Source: Embleya scabrispora DSM 41855 (lineage in GTDB: Bacteria > Actinomycetota > Actinomycetes > Streptomycetales > Streptomycetaceae). Taken from it: DNA of 64,000 bases. Below, piece by piece: positions 1 through 8,908 of the stretch. The notes below the pieces were generated by a model. That model worked only from the letters and a program-made list of their open reading frames with translations. It ran no database searches and had not been told where the DNA came from. The stretch spans positions 266,388 to 330,387 of the forward strand of contig NZ_KB889675.1 in NCBI RefSeq assembly GCF_000372745.1. Direction: 5' to 3'. Numbering within the stretch: position 1 is the first letter of the stretch; every line of letters starts with the position of its first letter. The translations under genes and the position numbers were made by a program.

Positions 1-1
1 C

Positions 2-526
2 GGCGGCGCCTACGTGGTGCAGATCATCGCGCTGCGGGCCGCGGCGATCGGCGCGCGAGTCGCGATCGAGTCCGGTCGTCCGCAGTTGTGGTCCGCGATG
101 GCCCAGGCCGCGGGCGGCGCCCAGCCGTGCGTGACGGTGCATCAGGTGGGCCGGCTCGGCCCGCAGGGCCCCACTGCCGGCAGTCCGGTCCTGGTCATCC
201 GCGACTGCGGCGCACGTCCGCCGCGCAATCGGCTCGCGCCGGCCGCGTGGCAGACCACGCTGACCCTGCTGCCGTTCCTGGACCCGGCGCAGGCGCGGCA
301 GCGGATCGGTGTGGGCGCGGGTCTGGTCGGCATCCAGCGGGTCTCCCCGATCGAGGCCCAGGCCGCCGCGTCGGTACTGTCCCTGCCCGGCGAGGACGAG
401 GCCGCGTTGCCCACGCTCGCCGACGAACTGACCCTGTGGAGCACCAGGAAGTCGCGCAAGTACGTGCTGCTGACGCCCACTCGGGCCGAGGCCGACCTGC
501 TCGGGTCGCCGCGGCGGATGGACTGA
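2..526 (+). CDS. C-terminal part of a type VII secretion EccE-like protein (5' end outside window)
   Basis: The frame is open from the window edge, so only the last about 174 codons are visible. The piece is Ala/Leu-rich with no obvious membrane segment, and ends in a block (WSTRKSRKYVLLTPTRAEAD) that resembles the C-terminal cytosolic part of actinobacterial EccE proteins. The family call is also supported by the next gene, a Pro-rich ParA-like ATPase of the kind found at the end of Streptomyces ESX loci. EccE is a membrane component of the type VII secretion channel. The assignment is from general resemblance and context. The true start and any membrane helices lie upstream of the window. 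Confidence 0.5.
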   Translation, partial: GGAYVVQIIALRAAAIGARVAIESGRPQLWSAMAQAAGGAQPCVTVHQVGRLGPQGPTAGSPVLVIRDCGARPPRNRLAPAAWQTTLTLLPFLDPAQARQRIGVGAGLVGIQRVSPIEAQAAASVLSLPGEDEAALPTLADELTLWSTRKSRKYVLLTPTRAEADLLGSPRRMD

Positions 527-708
527 CCGTGGTCGCCACACCGGCTCTGCGCGAACAGGTGGACGGACCGGCGACGGTCGCCGGCACCGCTGACTACGCT
601 GTGAGGCTCGTGTAGGGGGCAGCCTCGACCCTGGTCGAGGTACGGCGGACGGCGCGGCGCCGTGTGATCCGAGCCGAGCCGCCTCCGGACGATCGGAAGG
701 ACCACACC

Positions 709-3700
709 GTGAGCAGCGAGCAGGACGGCGCGCACATCGAGCCGGGGGCCGACGAGGAAGAGGAGTGGTCGGGACCCGACTTCACCATGCCCTCGTGGTA
801 CACGCACCAGGACGGCGGCGCGCCCGCGCCACCACCGTCCGGGGTCGGCGCGCCCGCACCCCCTCGGCAGGGTGGGCAGGTGCCGGCGACGCCCCGGTAC
901 GGCAGTGAAGACGCGACGCTGGTGCCACCCGCGCGGACGCCCGACCCGCACGCACCGCTGCCGTACGGGGCCGACCCCGGCTCGGGTGGGCCCGCCGGTG
1001 CCGCCCCGGGCCCGTACGGATCCGGCGCGGGCACGCCCGGACCGGCATCGATGCCGCCGGCCCGCCCGGCGGACGCCCCGCCCGGCTACGGCGCCCCGGC
1101 GACCGAGCCACCCGCCGGCCCGCCTGCCGCGCACCAGCCTCCGCCCGAGCCCTACGGCGTCGATCACGCCGCATCGCATCCGGCCGACCCGCGACCTCCG
1201 TACGACACCGGCGCCCCCGCGCAGCCGAGCGCCCCGCCCGTCGGCGAACCGCACGGGTTCGGCGTGCCCTCGGGCGACGCGGGCGGTGTCGTGCCGCCTC
1301 GGTACACCTCACCCGAGCCCTCGGCACCGCTCCCGTACGGCACGCCCTCGGCCGAACAGCCCCCCACCGAACCGCCGGCCGGCCCGAACCCGGCCTTCAC
1401 CCCGGGCGAGCAGACCATGGTCGTACCACCGTCCGTCGACCAGGGCCGTCCCACCGAGGACCCGGCCGGTCCGCCGCCCTTCACCCCCGGCGAGCCGACC
1501 GTGGTCGTGCCACCGGCGGTCGACCATGGCCGACCCGCCGCCGACCCGCGCGAGAGCGGGGCCGCCGGCGAACCCACCGCGCCGACCGCCGAGTCGGACC
1601 CCCGGGGCCCGGACCGAGCCGAGCAGGCCCCGCCCGCCACCCGGCCGGAGGACGCCGCTTCCGCCGAGCAGCCGCCGGCGGCTCCCGCTCCGCCGAACGA
1701 CGCCGGCCCGGGGCTCGACGCCGAGCCGGCCGCACCCACCGATCCCGTCGGGGACGCCCGGCCCGCCGAGCAGCCGTCCGATGCGGCGCCCGCACCCGAC
1801 GCGGTCGACCACGCGCCCCCGAACACGCCGTTCGATCCGAGCGACGTGCCCACCACACCCGCCGGCGGCACGCCGATCCCCGGCCTGTCCACCACCGGAG
1901 GGGCCCCCGAGGCACCCCACGCGGAGCCCGCCGAGGCGCCCGCCGACCCCGCGCCGCCACACGCGCCCGAGCCGCCGAGGTACGACACCCACCCGCCGTA
2001 CCCGCCGGCCGCCGACGCGCAGCCGACACCCGAGCCGTACGACCCCACCCACCGCCCGTCCGGTGAACCGGCCGGACCGCCCGCCCCGCAGCCCGAGGTC
2101 CGCGCCGCCGCGCCGCAGCCTGCCGCCCCGGCCCCGCCGGCCGGCGCCCCGCAGCCCCCGGCCGACGACCGGCCGCACCCGCCGCACCCGCCGCAGGGCC
2201 CGGCCGCCCCCGCGGACCGGCAACCACCGCCCGCCGGCGGCTACCCGCCGTACGGGCAGCAGCCCGTCCCGCCGCAGGGCGGCCCGGCGCCGTACCCGCC
2301 GCAGCAGCAGGGCGGCACGCCCCCCGGCCCGGAGCAACTCGGGCAACAGCAGTACCCGGGCCAGGCCCAGGGTGCTCCGCTGCCCGACCCGGCGACCCGA
2401 CTGATGGCACCGATCACCGACGACATGGCCCCGCCGCCCGGCGTCCCGCAGCAGGCTCCGCTGCCCGGCGCCGGGCAGCCCGCCGCGCCGACCGGCACCC
2501 CACCGCGTCCGACGACACCCCCGCAGGGCTCACCCGTGCCGCCTCCGGGCTGGTCCGGCACGGCTCCCGGCAACGGCGAGGCATGGGGCACCGGTGCCCC
2601 GCCGCCGACCGGACAACCGCTGCCGCCGCCCAGCGGCGAGCCGGTCGCGCCCCCGCAGCAGCCGCAACAGCGCGGTGAGCGCTCGTGGATGCGGCGCGCG
2701 TTCGGCGGGAACAACGAACCGGCCGGGCCGCCGGAGCAGCAGCCGGGCGGCCTGCCGCCGTACGCCCAGGCCCCCGGCCCGTACCAGCAGGCCCCGGACC
2801 CGTACCAGCAGGCCCCGGACCCGTACCGGCAGGGCACCCCGCCGCACGGCGCACCCGGCCCGCAGGCCCCCGCGCCCTATCCGCAGCCCGACCCCAACCA
2901 GGCGCACAACCCGTACGCCCAGGCCCCGCCCGCCGACGGCCGACCGGGGCAGGCGCCGTACGGCCAGGCCGGCCCGCAGCACCAGGAGCCGCCGTACGGT
3001 CAGGGCGCACCCTACGGCCGGCCCGACGCCGGTCACCCGCCGTACGCCCAGGGCACTCCGCCGCAGGGCGCACCGGCCCCACAGCCCAACCCGTACGGCC
3101 AACCGCCCGCCGGCCCCGACCAGCAGTCGCCGTACCACCCGGGCACGCCCCCGCACGGCGCCCCCGGCCCGCACGCGCAGCCGGTCCCGCAGCATCAGGC
3201 CCCGCAGCACCAAGCTCCGCAACATCAGGCCCCGCAGCCCGGGCAGCCCACGCCGACCGACCGCGCGCCCGAGCCGCCCAACCCGTACGCCGGCGCGCCC
3301 GACGCCGCACGGCCCTACGCCCCGGGCACCCCCGCGCAGGGCGGCCAACAACCGCAGGCTTGGTCCCCCGACGGCGGCGGCGCCCCCGCCCGAACCGTCG
3401 GCGGCGCGCCGCTCGGCTACACCGCGGCCGTCGAACTCACCAGCGACCGTCTGCTGCGCAAGCAACCGCAGCCGCGCCGGCAGACCCCGCGCTTCCGACT
3501 CGGCGGCAAGTCCGCCGACGCCCGCCGGGCCGAACGCCTGGAGCGGATCCGCACGCCCGTCCTGGGCTGCTACCGGATCGCGGTGATCAGCCTCAAGGGC
3601 GGCGTCGGCAAGACCACGACCACCACCGCGCTCGGCTCGACGCTGGCCACCGAGCGGCAGGACCGGGTGATCGCGATCGACGCCAACCCGGACGCCGGCA

Positions 3701-4587
3701 CGCTCGGCCGCCGGGTCCGCCGGGAGACCGGCGCGACCATTCGCGACCTGGTCAACTCGATGGCCCACGTACACAGTTACATGGACATCCGGCGGTTCAC
3801 CTCACAGTCCTCCAGCGGCCTGGAGATCCTGGCCAACGATGTGGACCCGGCGGTGTCGACGACGTTCAACGACGACGACTACCGCTCGGTGATCGACCTG
3901 TTGGGCAAGCAGTATCCGATCATCCTGACCGACTCGGGCACCGGCCTGCTCTACAGCGCGATGCGCGGAGTGCTGGACCTGGCTCACCAGTTGATCGTGA
4001 TCAGCACGCCCAGCGTGGACGGCGCGACCAGCGCGAGCACCACGCTGGACTGGCTGGTCGCGCACGGCTACGCCGATCTGGTCGCGAACAGCATCACGGT
4101 GATCTCGGGTGTTCGGGAGACCGGCAAGATGGTCAAGACCGAGGACATCGTGGCCCACTTCGAGACCCGCTGCCGCGCGGTCGTGGTCGTCCCGTTCGAC
4201 GAACACCTGTCGGCGGGCGCGGAGTTGGACCTGGACATGATGCGGCCCAAGACCCGCGAGGCGTACTTCGAGTTGGCCGCGCTGGTCGCCGAGGACTTCC
4301 ACCGCACCCAGCCACCGGCCGATCAGCAGCAGTGGCAGCCGCAATACCAGCAGCAGCCCCAACAGCCCCAGCAGCAACAGCAGCAGCCCTACTACGGGCA
4401 GCCGCAGCAGGCCCAGCCGTACCCGACACAGCAGCCGTATCCCCAGCAACAGCAGCAGCAACCACAACAGCAACCCCACCAACAGCCGCACCCACAGCAG
4501 CCACAGCACCCGCACCAACCGCAGCCCCAGCAGCCGTACTACCAGCAGCCCCCGCCGGGCGACTGGCAACCACCGCGTCAGGGCTGA
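709..4587 (+). CDS. Giant Pro/Gln-rich protein with a C-terminal ParA/MinD-family ATPase domain (T7SS-linked)
   Basis: About 1292 residues. I chose GTG at 709 because GGAAGG lies 8 nt upstream; an in-frame GTG at 664 has no such site. Residues about 20-940 are low-complexity Pro/Ala/Gly/Gln, with short repeats such as PYQQAPD and QHQAP. The ATPase domain starts near residue 955 with a deviant Walker A ([11 protein letters not shown]) and continues with [10 protein letters not shown], typical of ParA/MinD/SIMIBI ATPases. The last about 85 residues are extremely Gln-rich. Proteins of this architecture sit beside Streptomyces ESX genes and are related to EspI-type ATPases of mycobacterial ESX loci. 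A role as ATP-driven regulator or positioner of the secretion machine is inferred. Transcription ends at the strong hairpin just downstream. Confidence 0.8.
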   Translation: MSSEQDGAHIEPGADEEEEWSGPDFTMPSWYTHQDGGAPAPPPSGVGAPAPPRQGGQVPATPRYGSEDATLVPPARTPDPHAPLPYGADPGSGGPAGAAPGPYGSGAGTPGPASMPPARPADAPPGYGAPATEPPAGPPAAHQPPPEPYGVDHAASHPADPRPPYDTGAPAQPSAPPVGEPHGFGVPSGDAGGVVPPRYTSPEPSAPLPYGTPSAEQPPTEPPAGPNPAFTPGEQTMVVPPSVDQGRPTEDPAGPPPFTPGEPTVVVPPAVDHGRPAADPRESGAAGEPTAPTAESDPRGPDRAEQAPPATRPEDAASAEQPPAAPAPPNDAGPGLDAEPAAPTDPVGDARPAEQPSDAAPAPDAVDHAPPNTPFDPSDVPTTPAGGTPIPGLSTTGGAPEAPHAEPAEAPADPAPPHAPEPPRYDTHPPYPPAADAQPTPEPYDPTHRPSGEPAGPPAPQPEVRAAAPQPAAPAPPAGAPQPPADDRPHPPHPPQGPAAPADRQPPPAGGYPPYGQQPVPPQGGPAPYPPQQQGGTPPGPEQLGQQQYPGQAQGAPLPDPATRLMAPITDDMAPPPGVPQQAPLPGAGQPAAPTGTPPRPTTPPQGSPVPPPGWSGTAPGNGEAWGTGAPPPTGQPLPPPSGEPVAPPQQPQQRGERSWMRRAFGGNNEPAGPPEQQPGGLPPYAQAPGPYQQAPDPYQQAPDPYRQGTPPHGAPGPQAPAPYPQPDPNQAHNPYAQAPPADGRPGQAPYGQAGPQHQEPPYGQGAPYGRPDAGHPPYAQGTPPQGAPAPQPNPYGQPPAGPDQQSPYHPGTPPHGAPGPHAQPVPQHQAPQHQAPQHQAPQPGQPTPTDRAPEPPNPYAGAPDAARPYAPGTPAQGGQQPQAWSPDGGGAPARTVGGAPLGYTAAVELTSDRLLRKQPQPRRQTPRFRLGGKSADARRAERLERIRTPVLGCYRIAVISLKGGVGKTTTTTALGSTLATERQDRVIAIDANPDAGTLGRRVRRETGATIRDLVNSMAHVHSYMDIRRFTSQSSSGLEILANDVDPAVSTTFNDDDYRSVIDLLGKQYPIILTDSGTGLLYSAMRGVLDLAHQLIVISTPSVDGATSASTTLDWLVAHGYADLVANSITVISGVRETGKMVKTEDIVAHFETRCRAVVVVPFDEHLSAGAELDLDMMRPKTREAYFELAALVAEDFHRTQPPADQQQWQPQYQQQPQQPQQQQQQPYYGQPQQAQPYPTQQPYPQQQQQQPQQQPHQQPHPQQPQHPHQPQPQQPYYQQPPPGDWQPPRQG

Positions 4588-4592
4588 CACGA

Positions 4593-4632
4593 CGAAGGGC
4601 CGCCCCGGAAGAGATTCCGGGGCGGCCCTTCG
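4593..4632. terminator. Perfect 18-bp hairpin between convergent genes
   Basis: Left arm 4593-4610 and right arm 4615-4632 are exact reverse complements around a GAGA loop. It lies 6 nt after the ParA-like gene stop and 56 nt after the convergent ribF stop, so it can serve both strands. Confidence 0.9.
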
Positions 4633-4687
4633 CACATCCGTCGCCAAGCGACGAGACGGCGGCACCGCCGAGCGGTGCGGCGGCGGT

Positions 4688-5638
4688 TCAGCCCGTCGGG
4701 CCCAGGTCCGCCGCGTCGATCAGCTCACGCGCGCGCTTCACGTCGCGCGCCATGTGCTCCAGCAGGTCGTCGATCGAGTCGAAGCGCTCGGTCCCGCGCA
4801 GGTACTCCAGGAAGTCCACCGCGACGTGCATCCCATACAGGTCGAGGTCGGTCCGGTCCAGCGCGTACGCCTCGACCCGTCGCTCGGTGCCGTCGAAGGT
4901 CGGGTTGGTGCCGATCGAGATCGCCGCGGGCAGCCGTTCGCCCTCGATCACCAGCCAGCCCGCGTACACCCCGTCGGCCGGGATCGCCGTGTACGGGAGC
5001 ACCTCCAGGTTGGCCGTCGGGTAGCCGAGTTCGCGGCCGCGCTGATCACCGCGCACCACCACGCCCTCGACCCGATGCGGCCGGCCGAGCAACTCGGCCG
5101 CACCCGCGACGTCGCCCTCGGCGACCCGGGCCCGGACCACGGTGGACGAGAAGGTCACCTCGCCGGAGACGAACAGCTCCGGCTCGACGACGGTGAAGTC
5201 GTTCGCCACGCCCAACTCCTCCAAGAGCGCGACGTTGCCCGTCGCCTTGTGGCCGAATCGGAAATTGCGCCCCTCGACCACCACGGCCGCGTGCAGCGTG
5301 TCCACCAGGACCTGCCGGACGAAGTCGACCGCGCTGAGCCGGGAGAATTCGAGCGTGAACGGCAGCACCAGCACCGCGTCCACCCCCAGGTCCGTCATCA
5401 GCTGCGCGCGCCGGTGGTGCGGCGTGAGCAGCGGCGGGTGGCTTCCCGGGCGGACCACCTCGCTCGGGTGCGGGTCGAACGTGACCACGACCACCGGCAG
5501 TCCGCGCTCGCGACCGATCTCGACCGCCCGGTCGATCGTCCGTTGGTGCCCGCGATGCACACCGTCATAGGACCCGATCGTGACGACGGAGCGTCCCCAA
5601 TCGCTGGGGACGTCCTCCAAGCCCCGCCAACGCTGCAC
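4688..5638 (-). CDS. ribF: Bifunctional riboflavin kinase / FAD synthetase
   Basis: A 316-residue protein that makes FMN from riboflavin and then FAD. The N-terminal adenylyltransferase half carries SYDGVHRGHQ (the HxGH nucleotidyl-transfer motif) and VTFDPHPSEV. The C-terminal flavokinase half carries GYPTANLEV with the PTAN motif, then DGVYAGW and GTNPTFDG. Length is normal for the family. GTG at 5638 has GAGGAG 8 nt upstream; the longer frame to 5695 has no ribosome site. It is the last gene of the rimP-to-ribF cluster, 121 bp after truB, an order common in actinomycetes. Confidence 0.96.
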   Translation of the reverse strand: MQRWRGLEDVPSDWGRSVVTIGSYDGVHRGHQRTIDRAVEIGRERGLPVVVVTFDPHPSEVVRPGSHPPLLTPHHRRAQLMTDLGVDAVLVLPFTLEFSRLSAVDFVRQVLVDTLHAAVVVEGRNFRFGHKATGNVALLEELGVANDFTVVEPELFVSGEVTFSSTVVRARVAEGDVAGAAELLGRPHRVEGVVVRGDQRGRELGYPTANLEVLPYTAIPADGVYAGWLVIEGERLPAAISIGTNPTFDGTERRVEAYALDRTDLDLYGMHVAVDFLEYLRGTERFDSIDDLLEHMARDVKRARELIDAADLGPTG

Positions 5639-5759
5639 CGTAACCGCTCCTCGTTCTTCGTGACGTGTCGCGGGTCCAGCTTCCCATGCAGGCACCGTCG
5701 CTCGGTCCCGCCCCCGCCGTGGCGACCATCACCCCGGGCCGGCCGGGGCGCGCCCGCCC

Positions 5760-6653
5760 TCAGCCCACGAACACCGCGAGCGGGCGGGCCGCGCCCTCCC
5801 GGTTCTCCACCAGGGCGAGGAAGGTGCCGTCGGGGCCGAACACACCCACCGGCCCCTCGCTGTCGTCGGCCGGCAGCCGGCCGCCGTGCGAGACGGCGCG
5901 TGCCTGGTCCTCGGTGACCTCCCGACGCGGAAAGGCCGCCGTGGCCGCCTCGGCGATCGGCAGCACGCCGAAGGACTCCTCCAGCTCCTCCAGCGTGTGC
6001 GCCCGCTCCAGCGCGTACGGCCCCACCCGGGTGCGGCGCAGCGCGGTCAGATGGCCGCCGACCCCGAGGCCGGCGCCCAGATCGCGGGCCAGCGCCCGGA
6101 TGTAGGTGCCGGACGAGCAGGTCACCCGCACGTCCAGGTCGATCGTCTCACCCTCGCGCCGGGTGGCGAGCACCTCGAACGCGGACACCGTGATCGGGCG
6201 GGCGGCGAGTTCGAACTCCTCGCCGTCGCGCACCCGCGAGTGCGAGCGCTTGCCGTCGATCTTGATCGCCGACACCTTCGAGGGCACCTGCATGATCGGG
6301 CCGGTCAGCTCGGCGATGCCCGCCGCGATCGAGGCGTCGTCCACGTGTGCGGCCGAGGTGGTCGCGGTGACCTCGCCCTCGGCGTCGTCGGTGATCGTGC
6401 TCTGCCCGAGCCGGATGGTCCCCGCGTACTCCTTCTCGGTGAGCGCGAGGTGGCCGAGCAGGCGGGTGGCCTTCTCGATGCCGATCACCAGGACGCCGGT
6501 GGCCATCGGGTCCAGCGTGCCGGCGTGGCCCACCCGGCGGGTGCCGGCGATCCGGCGCAGCCGGCCCACCACGTCGTGCGAGGTGAGCCCGGCCGGCTTG
6601 TCCACGATCACCAGACCGTCGGGCGGTGGGGGTCCTGCGTTGCGGCGCTTCAC
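5760..6653 (-). CDS. truB: tRNA pseudouridine(55) synthase TruB
   Basis: A 297-residue pseudouridine synthase acting on U55 of the tRNA T-arm. The catalytic motif GHAGTLDPMATG puts the nucleophilic aspartate at residue 48 when translation starts at GTG 6653. KEYAGTIRLG and SSGTYIRALARDLG are further family motifs. The C-terminus holds the small actinobacterial TruB_C_2-like RNA-binding extension. The start overlaps the stop of the DHH phosphoesterase gene in a GTGA tetranucleotide, so the two are translationally coupled. An open frame continues upstream to 7922, but that part is antisense or out of frame to known genes. Confidence 0.97.
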   Translation of the reverse strand: MKRRNAGPPPPDGLVIVDKPAGLTSHDVVGRLRRIAGTRRVGHAGTLDPMATGVLVIGIEKATRLLGHLALTEKEYAGTIRLGQSTITDDAEGEVTATTSAAHVDDASIAAGIAELTGPIMQVPSKVSAIKIDGKRSHSRVRDGEEFELAARPITVSAFEVLATRREGETIDLDVRVTCSSGTYIRALARDLGAGLGVGGHLTALRRTRVGPYALERAHTLEELEESFGVLPIAEAATAAFPRREVTEDQARAVSHGGRLPADDSEGPVGVFGPDGTFLALVENREGAARPLAVFVG

Positions 6654-7777
6654 GCGTCGTCTCCCGGGGTTGCGTGCGCCGGAGCGACCGGCAGTAGTGC
6701 GTCGGCCAGGAGGTCCCGGAATCGGGCCACCACCTCGGCCGGTGGGTCGTATGCGGTGAATCCGGCCGCGAACGCGTGCCCGCCACCGCCGAAGGCGCCG
6801 CAGACGCGCCCGAGGTCCACCGCGCCCTTGGAGCGAGCGGACGCGCGCAGCGCACCGTCGTCGTCCTCCTTGAGCACCAGCGCGACCTCGGCCTCGCCAC
6901 TCTTGCGGACCACGTCGATCACGCCCTCGATCTCGTCCAGCCGGATCCCGTGCGCGGCGCGTTCGGCACGGGTGATCACGGTGGACACCAGGCCCAGGCC
7001 ACCCGCCGCGCCCGCGTCCAGCTCGGCGCCCGCCAGGGCACCGGCGAGCACCTTGAGGTAGCCGAACCGGCAGGTGTCCCAGATCGCCCGCTGGATCAGG
7101 TCGTGCCGTATCCCGGTGGCCATCAGCCGAGCCGCGAAGGTGTGCGTCTCGGGCGTGGTCCCCACGTACTTGAACGAGCCGGTGTCGGTGACCAGGCCGG
7201 TATACAGCGCGGTCGCGATGTCGGCGGTCAGCGTCGCGCCGAGCCGGGTGATCAACTCGTCGGCGAGCACCGCGGTCGCGGGCGCCTCGACGTCGATCAG
7301 GTGATGCGTGCCGAAGCGGGTGTTGGAGGCGTGGTGGTCGACCACCAAAAGCGTGCGGGCCGCCTTGGCCTTGGCCTCCAGCAGGCCCAGCCGAGCCGAG
7401 CCCGCCGCGTCGAAGACGGCGACCAGCTCCGGCTCCTCGGGCACCTCGGTGTGCGCCACGAGCAGGTCCTGGCCGGGCAGGAACTCCAGCGAGGACGGCA
7501 CCACGAGGGGGTCGTCGCCGTAGGAGACCCGGACCGGGCGGCCCAACTCGCGCAGCGCCAGCCCGACGGCGAGCGCCGAACCGAGCGCGTCGCCGTCCGG
7601 GCTGACGTGGGCCAGCAGGGTGATGTCGCCGGCCGTCAGGAGCAGGCGTACCGCCTCGTCCCAATCGGCCGCACCCGGCGCGGTCGGCGGCGCCGTTCTC
7701 ACGCCGAAGTCGCCGGTCCGCGGTTTCGCTCCCGCGGTCGGGCCGGGCTCGCGGTCCGCCGCCACGCCTGGTGTCAA
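6650..7777 (-). CDS. DHH/DHHA1 phosphoesterase, bifunctional oligoribonuclease / PAP phosphatase NrnA type
   Basis: A 375-residue enzyme of the DHH superfamily; relatives degrade nano-RNA or dephosphorylate 3'-phosphoadenosine 5'-phosphate. Motif I is [11 protein letters not shown] (His57, Asp61, Asp63), the signature is [12 protein letters not shown], and the C-terminal DHHA1 domain has [10 protein letters not shown]. All metal ligands appear present. The TTG at 7777 overlaps the rbfA stop (TTGA), with AGGAGG 10 nt upstream; GTG at 7765 is an alternative. It lies between rbfA and truB, its usual actinobacterial place. Confidence 0.93.
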   Translation of the reverse strand: MTPGVAADREPGPTAGAKPRTGDFGVRTAPPTAPGAADWDEAVRLLLTAGDITLLAHVSPDGDALGSALAVGLALRELGRPVRVSYGDDPLVVPSSLEFLPGQDLLVAHTEVPEEPELVAVFDAAGSARLGLLEAKAKAARTLLVVDHHASNTRFGTHHLIDVEAPATAVLADELITRLGATLTADIATALYTGLVTDTGSFKYVGTTPETHTFAARLMATGIRHDLIQRAIWDTCRFGYLKVLAGALAGAELDAGAAGGLGLVSTVITRAERAAHGIRLDEIEGVIDVVRKSGEAEVALVLKEDDDGALRASARSKGAVDLGRVCGAFGGGGHAFAAGFTAYDPPAEVVARFRDLLADALLPVAPAHATPGDDA

Positions 7778-8268
7778 GGTCGGTCGCCCTCCTGTGTATC
7801 CGCCTTGGTCTCCGCCTCCGACTCGTCGTCGGAGTCGTCGGAGTCGCCCACGGCCGGGGTCCGATAGGGGTCCGCGTCACCGGCATAGCCGGCGCCCGCG
7901 GCGGTTGAGCGTACCGCCGCATCGGCCTGCTGTGCCCGAGCGAGCAGATCGTCGATGAGTTTGGCGTTGTCCGGAAGGGCGTCGGCGATGAACGTCAGCG
8001 ACGGCGTGTGTCGCACGCCGGTCTGGCGGCCCACCTCACTGCGGAGCACGCCCTTGGCGCTCTCCAGCGCGGCGGCGGTCGCCGCACGCTCGGTCTCGTC
8101 GCCGTAGACCGTGTAGAACACGGTCGCCTCACGGAGGTCACCGGTCACTCGTGCGGCGGTGATCGTCACGAACCCCAGACGCGGGTCCTTGATCCGGCGC
8201 TCCAAGGTCTCCGCGACCACAACCTGGATACGGTCCGCGAGTTTGCGCGCCCGCGCGGTGTCGGCCAC
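7774..8268 (-). CDS. rbfA: 30S ribosome-binding factor A
   Basis: A 164-residue KH-fold assembly factor for the small ribosomal subunit, acting late in 16S rRNA maturation. Family features are [25 protein letters not shown] at the start, [21 protein letters not shown] in the middle and the [11 protein letters not shown] segment. Residues about 135-160 form an acidic Ser/Asp/Glu tail typical of actinobacterial versions. GTG at 8268 has GGAGG a few nt upstream (AGGAGG, 4 nt spacing). It lies downstream of DUF503 and overlaps the DHH phosphoesterase gene. Confidence 0.95.
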   Translation of the reverse strand: MADTARARKLADRIQVVVAETLERRIKDPRLGFVTITAARVTGDLREATVFYTVYGDETERAATAAALESAKGVLRSEVGRQTGVRHTPSLTFIADALPDNAKLIDDLLARAQQADAAVRSTAAGAGYAGDADPYRTPAVGDSDDSDDESEAETKADTQEGDRP

Positions 8269-8401
8269 TGATCCTCCTGCGATTGCTCGGCATTTCGGCG
8301 GGATCCCCCGCGCCCGGGATCACCGGACGCGGGGCCGCTCTCGTTGCTTGTTCTGTTCGGCTGCTCGCCCGACCGCTCGTTCGACGGCGGTCCGACGATC
8401 G

Positions 8402-8695
8402 TCAGTCGTCCTCTCCGTACACCCTGCGGCGTGCGGAGAGCAGTTCCAACTCGGGCCGGCCGGCGACCAGCCGCTCACAGCTGTCCAACACCTCGGCGCA
8501 TCGCTCGACATTCGCGGAGACCACCGCGATGCCGATCACGCTGCGCCGATGCAAATCCTGATGCTCGACCTCGGCGGCGGCAACGGCATTCTTGCGCTGA
8601 AGGTCCGCCAGGATGGGGCGGATCAAAGATCGTTTTTCCTTCAACGAGTGCACATCGCCGAACAGCACATCGAGGCTGATGGTTCCCACAAACAT
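8402..8695 (-). CDS. DUF503 family protein
   Basis: A 97-residue protein of the small DUF503 (YlxP-like) family, found next to infB and rbfA in many Gram-positive bacteria. The motif FGDVHSLKEKRSLIRPIL is diagnostic, followed by VAAAEVEHQDLHRRSVIGIAVVS. ATG at 8695 gives the normal family length; the frame runs open to 8770, but the extra residues are unlike the family. Molecular function is not established; a role in translation or ribosome maturation is suggested only by its neighbours. Confidence 0.88.
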   Translation of the reverse strand: MFVGTISLDVLFGDVHSLKEKRSLIRPILADLQRKNAVAAAEVEHQDLHRRSVIGIAVVSANVERCAEVLDSCERLVAGRPELELLSARRRVYGEDD

Positions 8696-8837
8696 AGGCG
8701 ACGGGCCTGGCCGGCCCGGGAGGCCTCGGGTCGGGGCCGCTGGGGCCACCGACGAAAGAACCGGGCTCACACGTCGCGGCCCGGGGTACCACTGGTCACG
8801 CTGGTCCGCTCGTACCGCCGGTGGTACTGCGACACGC

Positions 8838-8869
8838 CGGATCCGCCCGGTGGGTACCGGGCGGATCCG
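8838..8869 (-). terminator. 14-bp hairpin after infB
   Basis: Arms 8838-8851 and 8856-8869 are perfect reverse complements with a 4-nt loop, 40 nt beyond the infB stop. No T-tract follows, as is usual in GC-rich actinomycetes. It may attenuate rather than fully stop transcription into DUF503-rbfA. Confidence 0.7.
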
Positions 8870-8908
8870 TCGTATCGATCAGCGGTTCGATCGGTTCGAC
8901 CTACCGGG

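Noticed and set aside
142-3774. Long frames on the minus strand and in other plus frames over the Pro-rich gene
   Set aside because: All are Arg/Ala/Gly-rich shadows of the GCC/CCG-rich codons of the ParA-like gene.
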